A DNA stretch of 64,000 nucleotides from Marinobacter sp. ATCH36 (GCF_023555055.1 NZ_JAMJPL010000004.1:1-64000); one strand, 5' to 3'. Numbered from the stretch's first letter, positions 16,287 to 26,811 are shown. Translations and numbers: made by a program. The notes: generated by a model not told the origin, from the sequence alone.

Positions 16287-18881
16287 GTGTTAGAAGCCTA
16301 TCGTGAACACGTTGCAGAACGCGAAGCTCTGGGAATTCCCCCCAAGCCGCTGAATCCCGAGCAGACCGCCGCGCTGGTCGAATTGCTGAAAAATCCACCG
16401 GCCGGTGAAGAAGAAACGCTTGTTTACCTGCTGGAAAACCGTATACCGCCGGGCGTAGACGAAGCCGCTTATGTGAAAGCCGCTTTCCTGTCTGCCATCG
16501 TGAAGGGTGAAGCCACTTCCCCACTGATCGACAAGAAGAAAGCGGTCCAGTTGCTGGGCATGATGCAGGGCGGCTACAACATCGCCACGCTGGTTGACCT
16601 TCTGGACGACAGCGAACTGGCCGAGCTGGCCGGTATAGAGCTCAAGCACACGCTGCTGATGTTTGATGCCTTCAACGATGTGAAAGAGAAAATGGACGCC
16701 GGCAACGCCGTTGCCAAGTCCGTGGTTGAATCCTGGGCCAACGCCGAGTGGTTCACCAACAAGAAGAAGGTTCCCGAGAGCACCAAGATGGTGGTGTTCA
16801 AGGTTACCGGCGAAACCAACACCGATGACCTGTCCCCGGCCCCGGATGCCTGGTCACGCCCGGATATCCCGCTGCACGCCCGCGCAGCCTATAAAATGGA
16901 GCGTGACGGCCTCGAGCCGGACGAGCCCGGCGTTACCGGCCCCATGGCTCAGATTGATGAAATCAAGGCCAAGGGTCTTCCCGTTGTCTTCGTTGGCGAC
17001 GTTGTGGGTACCGGCTCTTCACGCAAGTCTGCAACCAACTCTGTTCTGTGGTTCTTCGGCGAAGACATGCCGGGCGTACCCAATAAGCGCACCGGTGGCG
17101 TCTGTATCGGCAATAAAGTTGCCCCGATCTTCTTCAATACCATGGAAGACGCCGGCGCGCTGGTCTTCGAAGCACCTGTTGATAACATGAATATGGGCGA
17201 CGTCATCGAAATTCGCCCATACGAAGGTAAGGTTCTGAACGAGGCTGGCGAAACCATTTCCGAATTCGGCTTCAAATCCGAAGTCATTCTGGACGAAGTT
17301 CAGGCCGGCGGCCGTATTCCGCTGATCATCGGCCGCGGCCTGACCGCCAAAGCCCGCACCGCACTGGGCATGGGCGCCACTGACATCTTCCGTCTGCCTG
17401 ACGACCCGGAAGCCGGCACCAAGGGCTTCACCCTGGGCCAGAAGATGGTCGGCAAGGCCTGTGGCCTGGAAGAAGGCAAAGGCGTTCGCCCGGGTACCTA
17501 CTGCGAACCGCACATGACTACCGTCGGCTCCCAGGACACCACCGGCCCGATGACCCGTGACGAGCTGAAAGACCTGGCGTGCCTGGGCTTCCAGGCAGAC
17601 CTGGTGATGCAGTCCTTCTGTCACACTGCCGCCTATCCCAAGCCGGTTGACGTGGAAATGCAGCACACCATGCCGGACTTTATCCGTACCCGTGGCGGTG
17701 TTTCCCTGCGCCCGGGCGACGGCATCATCCACTCGTGGCTGAACCGCATGCTGCTGCCGGACACCGTCGGTACCGGTGGTGACTCCCACACCCGTTTCCC
17801 GATGGGCATCTCCTTCCCGGCCGGTTCTGGCCTGGTTGCGTTTGCTGCAGCCACTGGCGTTATGCCGCTGGATATGCCGGAATCGGTTCTGGTGCGCTTC
17901 AAAGGCGAAATGCAGCCAGGCATCACCCTGCGCGACCTGGTACACGCGATCCCGCTGTACGGCATCAAGCAGGGCATGCTGACGGTTGAGAAGAAGGGAA
18001 AGATCAACGAATTCTCCGGTCGCATCCTGGAAATTGAGGGCCTCGAACACCTCACCGTCGAGCAGGCGTTCGAGCTTTCTGACGCCTCCGCCGAACGCTC
18101 CGCAGCCGGTTGTACCATCAACCTGTCGGAAGAGTCTGTCGCCGAGTACCTGCGCTCCAACATCACCATGCTGCGCTGGATGATTGCCGAAGGTTACGGC
18201 GACCCTCGTACCCTGGAGCGTCGCGCCCAGCAAATGGAAGAATGGATTGCCGATCCGAAGCTGATGCGTGCGGACAAGGACGCCGAGTACTCGCATGTGG
18301 TGGAAATCGACCTGGCCGAGATCAAAGAGCCGATCGTCTGCTGCCCGAATGATCCGGACGATGCGCGCACCCTGTCCGAAGTGGCTGGCGACAAGGTAGA
18401 CGAAGTGTTCATCGGTTCCTGTATGACCAACATCGGTCACTTCCGTGCCGCCGGCAAACTGCTGGCACAGAACAAAGAACCCCTGAAGACCCGTCTGTGG
18501 ATGTCTCCTCCCACCAAGATGGACCAGGCCCAGTTGATGGAAGAAGGCTACTTCAACATCTACGGCACCGCCGGTGTTCGCACCGAGATGCCGGGCTGCT
18601 CCCTGTGCATGGGCAACCAGGCGCGTGTGGCAGCCAAGAGCACCGTGCTGTCCACGTCCACTCGTAACTTCCCCAACCGCCTGGGCGATGGTGCCAACGT
18701 GTACCTGACCTCTGCGGAACTGGCGGCAGTCGGCGCGGTACTGGGCAAACTGCCCTCCGCTGCGGAGTACATGGAGTACGCCAAGAACCTGAACAGCATG
18801 TCGAAAGAGATCTACAAGTATCTCAACTTCGACCAGATGGAGAAATACACCAGCAAGGCATCTGAAGCGAACGTCGCTTAA
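16287..18881 (+). CDS. acnB: Bifunctional aconitate hydratase 2 / 2-methylisocitrate dehydratase
   Basis: An 864-residue AcnB: HEAT-like N-terminal domain (about 1-160), swivel domain, then the [4Fe-4S] catalytic domains. Cluster ligands appear as Cys in [10 protein letters not shown] and [12 protein letters not shown] near residues 710-775. It interconverts citrate and isocitrate in the TCA cycle and also acts in the methylcitrate pathway. I start at GTG 16287 ([12 protein letters not shown], matching MLEEYRKHV of E. coli) because GAGGGT lies about 9 bases upstream. An ATG five codons earlier (16272) is a less likely alternative. Monocistronic, with a promoter at 16166 and a terminator at 18911. 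Confidence 0.97.
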   Translation: MLEAYREHVAEREALGIPPKPLNPEQTAALVELLKNPPAGEEETLVYLLENRIPPGVDEAAYVKAAFLSAIVKGEATSPLIDKKKAVQLLGMMQGGYNIATLVDLLDDSELAELAGIELKHTLLMFDAFNDVKEKMDAGNAVAKSVVESWANAEWFTNKKKVPESTKMVVFKVTGETNTDDLSPAPDAWSRPDIPLHARAAYKMERDGLEPDEPGVTGPMAQIDEIKAKGLPVVFVGDVVGTGSSRKSATNSVLWFFGEDMPGVPNKRTGGVCIGNKVAPIFFNTMEDAGALVFEAPVDNMNMGDVIEIRPYEGKVLNEAGETISEFGFKSEVILDEVQAGGRIPLIIGRGLTAKARTALGMGATDIFRLPDDPEAGTKGFTLGQKMVGKACGLEEGKGVRPGTYCEPHMTTVGSQDTTGPMTRDELKDLACLGFQADLVMQSFCHTAAYPKPVDVEMQHTMPDFIRTRGGVSLRPGDGIIHSWLNRMLLPDTVGTGGDSHTRFPMGISFPAGSGLVAFAAATGVMPLDMPESVLVRFKGEMQPGITLRDLVHAIPLYGIKQGMLTVEKKGKINEFSGRILEIEGLEHLTVEQAFELSDASAERSAAGCTINLSEESVAEYLRSNITMLRWMIAEGYGDPRTLERRAQQMEEWIADPKLMRADKDAEYSHVVEIDLAEIKEPIVCCPNDPDDARTLSEVAGDKVDEVFIGSCMTNIGHFRAAGKLLAQNKEPLKTRLWMSPPTKMDQAQLMEEGYFNIYGTAGVRTEMPGCSLCMGNQARVAAKSTVLSTSTRNFPNRLGDGANVYLTSAELAAVGAVLGKLPSAAEYMEYAKNLNSMSKEIYKYLNFDQMEKYTSKASEANVA

Positions 18882-18910
18882 GACCTGACCTTAACGGTTT
18901 AGCTCCATGA

Positions 18911-18937
18911 AAACGCCAGCCTCCGGGCTGGCGTTTT
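18911..18937 (+). terminator. Rho-independent terminator of acnB
   Basis: AACGCCAGCC and GGCTGGCGTT form a perfect 10-bp stem with a TCCG loop followed by a T-run, 30 bases after the acnB stop. Confidence 0.92.
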
Positions 18938-18980
18938 TTGTGGCTGGTTACACAGAAGTAGCCTGACAGATCGTGAGGCT

Positions 18981-19110
18981 GGGCCCGCCGCGGGGTACTT
19001 TTTCTTCTGGGAAAAAGAACTCGCTGCGCTCAGACACCTTTTTCCCGGCAGAAAAGGCACCCCACACCGTGCCCGATCTAACTCCGAGGATATACCCCCG
19101 CGGCGGGCCC
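18981..19110. repeat. Long hairpin repeat, copy 2, with outer inverted repeat
   Basis: The core at 18999-19057 is the reverse complement of the core at 181-239, differing at about two internal bases plus one extra T. Here it sits between a 17-bp inverted repeat GGGCCCGCCGCGGGGTA (18981-18997) and its complement at 19093-19110 with one inserted C. The arms are unrelated to the arms of copy 1, but again pair with each other. The element occupies the gap between the convergent genes acnB and putP, in addition to a normal terminator for each. Confidence 0.75.
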
Positions 19111-19120
19111 ACCCCACTAC

Positions 19121-19148
19121 AAAAAAGGGGCCCCCTAAGGAGCCCCTG
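19121..19148 (-). terminator. Rho-independent terminator of putP
   Basis: On the minus strand AGGGGCTCC pairs with GGGGGCCCCT (one G-T pair) over a short TTA loop and is followed by six T. It lies about 33 bases after the putP stop. Confidence 0.85.
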
Positions 19149-19180
19149 TCATTATTCAGAGCGTTATAAGTGCTCTTTTT

Positions 19181-20671
19181 TTACCGGGTGATGTGCTGAT
19201 ACTCGCCGGCATCTTCAGTAGCAAGGCTCACCACCATGATGGCAACCCAGGCAATGATGAAGCCAGGAATGATCTCGTACACGCCAGGACCACCCATGAA
19301 CGAGCCGTTCCAGCCCAGCGAGATCCAGATGATAACGGTAGCAGCACCTGCCACCATGCCGGCGATAGCGCCAGCACCGTTGGTACGCGGCCACATCAGC
19401 GACAGGAGGATCAGCGGGCCGAATGCAGCCCCGAAGCCTGCCCAGGCGTTACTGACCAGCGCCAGAACCTGAGAGTTCGGATCGGATGCAATAACCGCTG
19501 CAACCAGACCAACCAGCACGACACAAATTCGGCCAACCCTTACGCATTCTTTATCGTCCGCTTCTTTTCGCAGGAACAGACGGTAGAAGTCCTCGGTCAG
19601 TGATGAAGACGACACCAGCAACTGACTGGAGATGGTACTCATGACCGCTGCAAGCAGCGCAGCGTAGAGGAAACCAGTGATCAACGGATGGAAAAGCAGA
19701 TCCGCCAGGATAATAAAGATGGTCTCCGGATCCTGAACATCCATGCCATTGCGGATTGCGTAGGCCCGACCGAACACGCCCAGAGAGACAGCGCCAATCA
19801 GCGAGATAAGCATCCAGCCCATGCCGATGTTACGGGCAGTCGGTACCTCTTTAAGTGTACGGATCGCCATGAACCGCACAATGATGTGTGGCTGGCCAAA
19901 ATAACCAAGACCCCAGGTTACAGCAGACAACCAGCCAATAAGCGTCAATCCCTCCGTCCAGGATAGCAACGTGGGGTCGACTTCATTCAGAGTCTGCGAC
20001 GCCTGCGCAAATCCGCCGCCGCCTTCGCCAAAGAGCACAACCGCCGGCATGATCACCAGTGCCAGCATCATGATGCAGCCTTGCACGAAGTCCGTCATGC
20101 TCACAGCCAGGAAGCCGCCAACCACGGTATAGACAAGTACCACGCCCAACGTGATCACGATGCCCACCGCGTAATCGCTCAAACCACCGAAGTTGAAGAT
20201 GCCTGAGAATGCGCTCTCGAACAGTTTACCACCTGCTACCAGGCCGGAGGCCGTGTAGACCGCGAAGAAGATAACGATGACGACAGCGGATACCGTTCTC
20301 AGCGACAGTGCCTGAGTCGGGAACCGGTTTGCCAGGAAGGATGGAATGGTTATCGCGTTGCCGTAGTGAACCGTCTGTTCACGAAGGCGCGGAGCCACCA
20401 GGGTCCAGTTAAAGAACGCACCCACGAGCAGACCGATACCAATCCAGGCAGAGCCCAGACCAGATACGAACATCGCCCCGGGCAGGCCCAGGAGCAACCA
20501 ACCACTCATATCCGAAGCACCAGCCGACAAAGCCGCCACTTTTGGACTGAGCGCTCGGCCACCCAGCATGTAATCTTCAGATGAAGACGTAGCCCTGCGC
20601 ATTGCATAAACGCCGATAGCGATCATGAGCGCAAAGTAAGCAAATAGACTAATCCAAACACCAATAGCCAT
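19181..20671 (-). CDS. putP: Sodium/proline symporter
   Basis: A 496-residue SSS-family transporter with about 13 membrane spans that imports proline with Na+. The first helix region (DYMLGGRALSPKVAALSAGASDMSGW, split here as DYMLGGR and ALSAGASDMSGW) is the PutP hallmark; GTLALYFGQPHI-like sequence (GYFGQPHIIVRFMA) follows near residue 250. I start at ATG 20671 (MAIGVWISLF) because GGAGGAG lies just upstream, rather than six codons earlier. It is in the order pruR-putA-putP with 211 bases between putA and putP. It ends in its own terminator. Confidence 0.95.
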   Translation of the reverse strand: MAIGVWISLFAYFALMIAIGVYAMRRATSSSEDYMLGGRALSPKVAALSAGASDMSGWLLLGLPGAMFVSGLGSAWIGIGLLVGAFFNWTLVAPRLREQTVHYGNAITIPSFLANRFPTQALSLRTVSAVVIVIFFAVYTASGLVAGGKLFESAFSGIFNFGGLSDYAVGIVITLGVVLVYTVVGGFLAVSMTDFVQGCIMMLALVIMPAVVLFGEGGGGFAQASQTLNEVDPTLLSWTEGLTLIGWLSAVTWGLGYFGQPHIIVRFMAIRTLKEVPTARNIGMGWMLISLIGAVSLGVFGRAYAIRNGMDVQDPETIFIILADLLFHPLITGFLYAALLAAVMSTISSQLLVSSSSLTEDFYRLFLRKEADDKECVRVGRICVVLVGLVAAVIASDPNSQVLALVSNAWAGFGAAFGPLILLSLMWPRTNGAGAIAGMVAGAATVIIWISLGWNGSFMGGPGVYEIIPGFIIAWVAIMVVSLATEDAGEYQHITR

Positions 20672-20882
20672 GAAACTCCTCCAGTTCAATTGGACGGATC
20701 TGACTCCGACCGGTTGGCGCGTTTACCCTGTTTAATCGGATAGTCGCACCCTTTGTTTTTTTAACGCTTTTTCTTGCCCAAATGATGAGGCGCTACTGCC
20801 TAAAGCGCCAGCCTCCGCATCGCAATGCTTACCTCCTGTCCGTCAGTTTTTGTTTCGCCCTGCTGTACGAGCATAGCGCCGT

Positions 20883-23800
20883 TTACACCCTTTCAATCCC
20901 AAGGGACAGCAGCGAGGCATTACCTCCCACCGCCGTCGTGTTGATGGTGCGGGTTCTCTCGGTGGCAAACCGCAGCAGATAATGCGGTCCACCGGCTTTG
21001 GGTCCGGTGCCCGACAGGCCCCGACCACCAAAGGGTTGAACACCGACAACCGCACCTATCTGGTTACGGTTGACGTAGGTATTGCCCACTTTTACACGCT
21101 GTTCGATATAGGCAGCGGTGGATTCACTGCGGCTGTGGATTCCCAGCGTAAGGCCATACCCTGCAGCGTTGATTTCGTCGATGACATCATCCAGCTTCTC
21201 TGCAGTGTAGCGGACAACGTGAACAATCGGCCCGAAATGTTCGTTTTTTAACTCTTTTATGCCCGAAATCCCGTAGGCGGTGGGCGGAATGAAGTACCCC
21301 GACTGACAGGATTCAGGCAATGGCGCGCTGGCAATAAATCGCGCGCCTTTGTTCAGATCGGCCAGATGTGACTGCAAGCTGGACCGTGCTTCATCATCGA
21401 TCACCGGCCCAACGTCGGTACTGTGTCGTTCCGGATTACCAACTGACAGCTCCTGCATGGCTCCCGCCAGCAGGGTTTCCATCCGCTCGGCCACCTCTTT
21501 CTGGATATAAAGCACACGCAGTGCAGAACATCGCTGCCCAGCACTGGCAAAGGCGGACTGGACAACATCCCTGACCACCTGCTCCGGTAACGCGCTGCTG
21601 TCCACAATCATGGCATTCTGCCCGCCTGTTTCTGCGATAAGAGGCACGATTGCTCCCTCACGCTGCGCAAGGGTACGATTGAGGATATGGGCTACCTGTG
21701 TAGAGCCGGTGAAGGCGACGCCGGCAATCCTGGGGTCCGGGGTCAGTCTGCCGCCGATTGTTGCACCATCACCGGGTAAAAGTTGAATTACATCAGGTGG
21801 AAATCCGGCCTCAAGCATCAGCTCAAAGGCGCGGCCCGCTACCAGGCTTGTCTGTTCCGCCGGTTTGGCGATCACAGTATTGCCGGCAACCAGCGCAGCC
21901 ATGATCTGGCCGGTAAATATGGCCAACGGGAAATTCCAGGGGCTGATGCAGAGAAACACACCACGCCCTTCCATATAGAGTTCGTTGCTTTCTCCCGTCG
22001 GCCCCGGCAAAGCCATGGCATCGCCGAATCGAGCCCGGCCTTGAATGGCGTAATAACGACAAAAATCAACAGCTTCCCGAACTTCGTCGATGCCATCCTG
22101 CATGGTTTTACCCGCTTCGCGGCAACAGATCGCCATCAGCTCTTCCATGTGGGATTCCAGCAGATCGGCATATTTTTCTAGGCATCGGGCCCGCTCCTCG
22201 ACGGGACGATCGCGCCACCCGGGGAAACCCGCACTGGCTGCGTCAAGAGCTTCGGCTGCCTGGGATTCGGTGCTCCAATAAACATGCCCAACCGGTTGAG
22301 TAGTGTCGTAGGGAGCGGTAATTTCTCTGGGACTTCCCTCGCGCCTTTGCTCTCCACCAATGACCGGGGCCGCCTGCCAGCCGGATTCCGAGCATCCGGA
22401 GAGATGGTTCAGCAGCGGCTCAAGGTCGGCAGCAACATGAATATTCATACCTCTGGCATTGCGGCGCTCTTCACCATAGATATGAGTTGGTGCCGGAATC
22501 CGGTCATTGGGAAGGGAGTCATATTTCTGTAGCTCATGGACCGGATTCTGAACGAGATCCTCAATTGGGGTCTCCGCGTCCACCAGACGATGAACGAATG
22601 ACGAGTTGGCGCCGTTTTCCAGTAGTCGACGGACCAGGTACGGCAACAGTTCCTTGTGGGCGCCTACCGGTGCGTAAATACGCACGGGAATATCGTTCTC
22701 CTGGAGGATACTGTTGTAAAGCGCATCTCCCATACCATGCAGTCGCTGGAACTCGATCCGGCGGCGTTTGGTCTTCGCCATGGCGAGCACCGAGGCAACG
22801 GTGTGGGCGTTATGGCTCGCCAGCTGTGGGTACAACGCCCCTTCGGTATAGTCACTCAACAGAAATCGAAGGCACGCAAGGTAAGACGTATCGGTGGCTT
22901 CCTTGCGGGTGAATACCGGGTAACTCTCCAGCCCCAGCTGCTGACAGATCTTGATTTCGGTATCCCAATAGGCCCCTTTGACCAACCGGATGGGAATCTC
23001 GTCGCCCTGTTCCTTCGCCAGTTTTGTGAGCCAGCACAAAACCGGCAGCGCCCGTTTGGAATAAGCCTGAACAACCATCCCGAATCCGTCCCACCCTCTG
23101 GCAACCGGCGAGCTGAAGACTTTTTCAAACAGTTTCAGGGAGATTTCCAGACGATCCATTTCCTCGGCATCAATCGTAATCGACACCTTGTTCTCACGGG
23201 CAAATGTCAGAAGATCCGTAAGTGTAGCGCCCAGTTCCTGCAGAACACGCTCTTCCTGGGATGCCTCAAATCTGGGATGAAGCGCGGAAAGCTTGATGGA
23301 AATTGAGGGGGGCGAAATATCACTGTCGGGATAGCTGTCGTTTCCGACGGATTGAATGGCATCCATGTAATCCTTCAGGTAGCGGGCAGCGTCATCACTG
23401 GTCATTGCCGCTTCGCCCAGCATATCGAAGGAATAGGTGTAACCCATATCGCGGTATTCTTGGGCGTTCCTCAAGGCCTCGTCAATATTACGGCCGAGAA
23501 CGAACTGTTTTCCCATGATGGCCATGGCCCGGTACATGGCACTGCGAATTACTGGCTCACCGCTGCGTTTGACCAGACGGTGCCAGATGCTGGAGGGTGA
23601 GCCGTCGAGGCGCCTGTCCATTTTGACCACCCTCCCCGTCAACAGCAGCCCCCAGGTAGAGGCATTAACGAGGGTGGATTCGCTGCGGCCTACGTGCTTT
23701 TTCCAGTCGGCATCGGAGAGCTTGTCCTGAATCAGGGCATCCGCCGTGTATTTATCGGGAATACGCATCAATGCTTCAGCCAGACACATCAGCAGGATGC

Positions 23801-24062
23801 CTTCCTGCGTATCCAGGCTGTACTCCTGAAGGAGCGCATCGATCATGTGGACGGAGTCATCCTGCTCCCTGACTTTTCTGATCAGGCTGGTAGCTATTTG
23901 GGTGACGGCACGATGCTCCGCAGCGTCACTCTCGGCCAGGGGAATCAGTTCGCTCAGGTATTTCGCTTCATCGACGGCGTAATTGGCAAGAACTCCCTGC
24001 CAGAAGAAAGGTTTCGGCTGTTCCTGAAATGCAGGCTCTAAAACCTTGCTTGCATTGAACAT
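20883..24062 (-). CDS. putA: Bifunctional proline dehydrogenase / P5C dehydrogenase
   Basis: A 1059-residue enzyme that oxidises proline to glutamate in two steps, with FAD in the proline dehydrogenase half (about residues 180-470; DAEEMDRLE, RLVKGAYWD) and NAD in the aldehyde dehydrogenase half (about 560-1030; ISPWNFPLAIF, ETGGQNA with the general-base Glu, GQRCSALR with catalytic Cys). It lacks the N-terminal ribbon-helix-helix repressor domain of the 1320-residue E. coli type, as in Pseudomonas aeruginosa PutA. Regulation therefore probably falls to the AraC-type gene upstream. A peripheral membrane enzyme feeding electrons to quinone. Confidence 0.96.
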   Translation of the reverse strand: MFNASKVLEPAFQEQPKPFFWQGVLANYAVDEAKYLSELIPLAESDAAEHRAVTQIATSLIRKVREQDDSVHMIDALLQEYSLDTQEGILLMCLAEALMRIPDKYTADALIQDKLSDADWKKHVGRSESTLVNASTWGLLLTGRVVKMDRRLDGSPSSIWHRLVKRSGEPVIRSAMYRAMAIMGKQFVLGRNIDEALRNAQEYRDMGYTYSFDMLGEAAMTSDDAARYLKDYMDAIQSVGNDSYPDSDISPPSISIKLSALHPRFEASQEERVLQELGATLTDLLTFARENKVSITIDAEEMDRLEISLKLFEKVFSSPVARGWDGFGMVVQAYSKRALPVLCWLTKLAKEQGDEIPIRLVKGAYWDTEIKICQQLGLESYPVFTRKEATDTSYLACLRFLLSDYTEGALYPQLASHNAHTVASVLAMAKTKRRRIEFQRLHGMGDALYNSILQENDIPVRIYAPVGAHKELLPYLVRRLLENGANSSFVHRLVDAETPIEDLVQNPVHELQKYDSLPNDRIPAPTHIYGEERRNARGMNIHVAADLEPLLNHLSGCSESGWQAAPVIGGEQRREGSPREITAPYDTTQPVGHVYWSTESQAAEALDAASAGFPGWRDRPVEERARCLEKYADLLESHMEELMAICCREAGKTMQDGIDEVREAVDFCRYYAIQGRARFGDAMALPGPTGESNELYMEGRGVFLCISPWNFPLAIFTGQIMAALVAGNTVIAKPAEQTSLVAGRAFELMLEAGFPPDVIQLLPGDGATIGGRLTPDPRIAGVAFTGSTQVAHILNRTLAQREGAIVPLIAETGGQNAMIVDSSALPEQVVRDVVQSAFASAGQRCSALRVLYIQKEVAERMETLLAGAMQELSVGNPERHSTDVGPVIDDEARSSLQSHLADLNKGARFIASAPLPESCQSGYFIPPTAYGISGIKELKNEHFGPIVHVVRYTAEKLDDVIDEINAAGYGLTLGIHSRSESTAAYIEQRVKVGNTYVNRNQIGAVVGVQPFGGRGLSGTGPKAGGPHYLLRFATERTRTINTTAVGGNASLLSLGIERV

Positions 24063-24265
24063 GTTAGCGCCCCGTCGATGGCACCGGCCGTCAGCCGAAT
24101 ACCAGAATTTATTATTCTGTTTGGGTCAGACAACACGCACGAATCCATTCCGCGCCCGGAAGATGACCAGCTTCCCCTATAAGTTAGTATTACTACGGAT
24201 CACAAGCTTACAAAATCCTACGATTTATTTGTAAATTCATCCGGAAATGGGAGCTTTTTAGCAAA

Positions 24266-25045
24266 TCAGGCAACTTTGCCATCAATTCGTAGTCTGGAAG
24301 GTGTTGTGCCCTTGTGTTTTCTGAGGGCATTGGTGAGAGCACTCTGAGAGGAGAATCCAGTCCGGTAACTGACTTCCGCCACCGACAGGGGGGTCATAGT
24401 CAACAACTGCACCGCCTGATCCAGGCGGGTCTGCAGAAGGAACTGGTGGGGCGTAACGCCAACCACCTCACGAAACATTTCATGAAAGCGGCTGACGCTG
24501 AGGCAGGCAACACCAGCAAGGTCGTTGACGGTAATCTTGCGTTGGATATTTTCCATGATATAGCGCCGTATGGTGTCCGGGCTTATGGCGTGACGATTCT
24601 GGCGAACTTCCCGGCCTTCACTCAGGCGCTCAGCCATGCAGTGCAGAATGCTGGCACCCATATGATGCTTCATGCCCTCGTTATCCGGCGAGCGATCAAA
24701 CTCTCCGGCGACAAACTGCACCAGTCCCTGCAACTTGCTATCCAGCACCAACGTACGCGGCTTCTCGAATAACGGGGCCAGCGTCTCGTATTCGCTATGA
24801 GCCGGGCTGTTGAGAGCGGGCATATAGGGATCAAGATTGATCACCAGAACGTGATTCTGAAGGTCGCCACAATAATCGTGCCTGGCTTCGGTGGGCACCA
24901 GGCATGCACGCCAGGTATCCAGGTGGGAACCGGTTCCGTCTACGCTGAGATCAGCCTCTCCGCGAACCCCCACAACAATCTGGTGATGTTCGTGGCGGTG
25001 GTGATGAGAAGCCGTTGGAAGCTTGAGCAAGCGTGCGTTCAACAT
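24266..25045 (-). CDS. pruR: AraC-family regulator of proline utilisation, probable PruR
   Basis: A 259-residue AraC/XylS regulator: an N-terminal cupin-like sensor domain (residues about 10-90, His-rich HHHRHEHHQ) and a C-terminal double helix-turn-helix (about 155-255; ITVNDLAGVACLSVSRFHEMF, then VAEVSYRTGFSSQSALTNALRK). It lies upstream of putA on the same strand with a 203-base gap that should hold the putA promoter. The same order occurs in Pseudomonas aeruginosa, where PruR activates putAP with proline. The ligand assignment is from context. Confidence 0.85.
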   Translation of the reverse strand: MLNARLLKLPTASHHHRHEHHQIVVGVRGEADLSVDGTGSHLDTWRACLVPTEARHDYCGDLQNHVLVINLDPYMPALNSPAHSEYETLAPLFEKPRTLVLDSKLQGLVQFVAGEFDRSPDNEGMKHHMGASILHCMAERLSEGREVRQNRHAISPDTIRRYIMENIQRKITVNDLAGVACLSVSRFHEMFREVVGVTPHQFLLQTRLDQAVQLLTMTPLSVAEVSYRTGFSSQSALTNALRKHKGTTPSRLRIDGKVA

Positions 25046-25112
25046 ACCCGCGACCCGGAGATTGACTGAGAATGTTACTCAATTAAAGCAGAACATCGCG
25101 CAACATGCACGA

Positions 25113-25745
25113 TCAGGACCGATGCACCAAGCTTTCGATCAGACTGGTAACATCTTCGCTGACTGCCTCCAGGGGCTGTGCCGCATCCACTATGTGATAT
25201 CGGCCAGGGTCTGCTGCCGCCCGTTCGAGGTAGGTCCGGCGAATGCGTTCAAAGAAGGCGACGGCTTCCTGCTCAAACCGGTCCAGCTCGCCCCGGTGAC
25301 GGGCGCGAATCATGCCGGTTTCAACCGGCGCATCCAGCAGAATAACCTGATCAGGGCGAAAGCTTCCCTGCACCAGACTTTCCAGTTGGGCAATCTGCTC
25401 TCCGGGCACGCCCCGCCCTCCTCCCTGATAGGCAAAGGTGGCGTCGGTGAAGCGGTCACACAGCACCCAACGCCCTGACTCCAGTTCCGGAAGTATGCGG
25501 GTATAGAGGTGCTGGGCGCGCGCAGCGAACATCAGCAGCAACTCGGTCATGTCATTGACCGGCTCGTCCCGGGGCGCCAGCAAGAGTTCGCGAATGGATT
25601 CAGCCATGGGCGTACCGCCGGGCTCCCGAGTCACGATAAAGTCGACACCGAGCATCTCCAGGGCAGTCGCTGCATTTGCCATCTGGGTGGATTTACCAAC
25701 GCCCTCGGTCCCCTCAAAGGTAATGAAATGTCCGCGGATGGTCAT
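25113..25745 (-). CDS. tmk: Thymidylate kinase
   Basis: A 210-residue dTMP kinase producing dTDP. The P-loop GTEGVGKST lies at residues 12-20, the DR(F/Y/T) motif appears as CDRFTDATFAYQGGGRG, and the lid region follows. Its ATG overlaps the mltG stop by four bases, consistent with the usual mltG-tmk coupling. In related genomes holB (DNA polymerase III delta prime) follows tmk; here pruR and the put genes follow instead. Confidence 0.96.
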   Translation of the reverse strand: MTIRGHFITFEGTEGVGKSTQMANAATALEMLGVDFIVTREPGGTPMAESIRELLLAPRDEPVNDMTELLLMFAARAQHLYTRILPELESGRWVLCDRFTDATFAYQGGGRGVPGEQIAQLESLVQGSFRPDQVILLDAPVETGMIRARHRGELDRFEQEAVAFFERIRRTYLERAAADPGRYHIVDAAQPLEAVSEDVTSLIESLVHRS

Positions 25746-26806
25746 TCGGCACCCCCGGAGTCGGGGTCAGTAACAGGTGCAGGCGAGGAGCGGTAGTCAG
25801 AGCGGCGGTTGAGCTGAAACTCCCGTACCGCCTTCTGATGCTCCTGCAACGTCCGGGAAAACTTGTGAGTGCCGTCACCACGAGCCACAAAATACAGCGC
25901 ATCACCATCCGCCGGGTTGAGTGCCGCGTGAATCGCCTCCTTACCGGGCAATGCAATGGGTGTCGGTGGCAGCCCATCGATCCGATAAGTGTTGTAGTCA
26001 GTGCGGGTTTGCAAATCGCGGCGGGTGATCCGTCCCTGGTAGTTTTCCCCCATGCCATAGATCACGGTGGGGTCCGTCTGCAGCCTCATTCCTTGCTCCA
26101 GGCGGCGGACGAAAACACCGGCTACTTCTTCCCGCTCGTGAGCGGCGCCGGTTTCACGTTCAACGATGGATGCCATAATCAGTGCCTCGTAAGGAGACTT
26201 GTAAGGCAGGCTTTCAGCCCTGACCTCCCACTCAGACGCCAGCACATCCTCCATCCTCTCGAAAGCGCGGCGCAAAAGATCGAGGTCAGACTCATCACTG
26301 GTAAACAGGTAGGTATCCGGGAAGAACCGTCCCTCGGGATGATCACCCTCAGCCCCCATGGCTTCCATGATCTGATCGTCTGTCCACGCTGTGGTCACTT
26401 TCTCAAGGCGTTTACTGGCCTCCAGCGCGCGACGCATATCGCGGAATGTCCAGCCTTCAATGAACTGGACCTGCCAGTGTTTCGTGGCGCCGGCCACCAT
26501 CATCGAGATCATGTCCAGAGTACTCATTCCGGCAGTGAATTCGTACTCGCCGGCTTTAAGGCGGGTCTGCTCTGGAAAGAGTCTGCCATGTATCTTCAGC
26601 CAGAGACTGTTCCCGGTAAGATCTTCCAACTCAAGCTTATGGGCAACCTGCCCATAACCAGTCCCGGACGGAACACTGAACAGTACCGGTTCATTCAGTG
26701 CTACCGGTTGCTCAAGGGTCTGGAGCCCCTGCCACACCCAGAGACTGCTGCCGGCAACTGCCAGAACAAAGAGGCAAAACAGACTGATTAACAACTTCTT
26801 GAACAA
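25742..26806 (-). CDS. mltG: Endolytic murein transglycosylase
   Basis: A 354-residue YceG-type protein with one N-terminal transmembrane helix (residues about 5-22) and a periplasmic LysM-like plus catalytic domain. The catalytic Glu is in SIVERETG, followed by the DPTVIYGMG signature. It cuts nascent glycan strands and is thought to act as the terminase of peptidoglycan synthesis. It starts 5 bases after pabC and overlaps tmk by four bases. The C-terminal 25 residues are acidic and proline-rich. Confidence 0.95.
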   Translation of the reverse strand: MFKKLLISLFCLFVLAVAGSSLWVWQGLQTLEQPVALNEPVLFSVPSGTGYGQVAHKLELEDLTGNSLWLKIHGRLFPEQTRLKAGEYEFTAGMSTLDMISMMVAGATKHWQVQFIEGWTFRDMRRALEASKRLEKVTTAWTDDQIMEAMGAEGDHPEGRFFPDTYLFTSDESDLDLLRRAFERMEDVLASEWEVRAESLPYKSPYEALIMASIVERETGAAHEREEVAGVFVRRLEQGMRLQTDPTVIYGMGENYQGRITRRDLQTRTDYNTYRIDGLPPTPIALPGKEAIHAALNPADGDALYFVARGDGTHKFSRTLQEHQKAVREFQLNRRSDYRSSPAPVTDPDSGGAE

Positions 26807-26811
26807 GCTAT

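Noticed and set aside
17019-18440. A 473-residue open frame opposite acnB
   Set aside because: It lies wholly antisense to a strongly conserved gene of biased composition and contains no recognisable domain; long antisense frames are expected in GC-rich genes.
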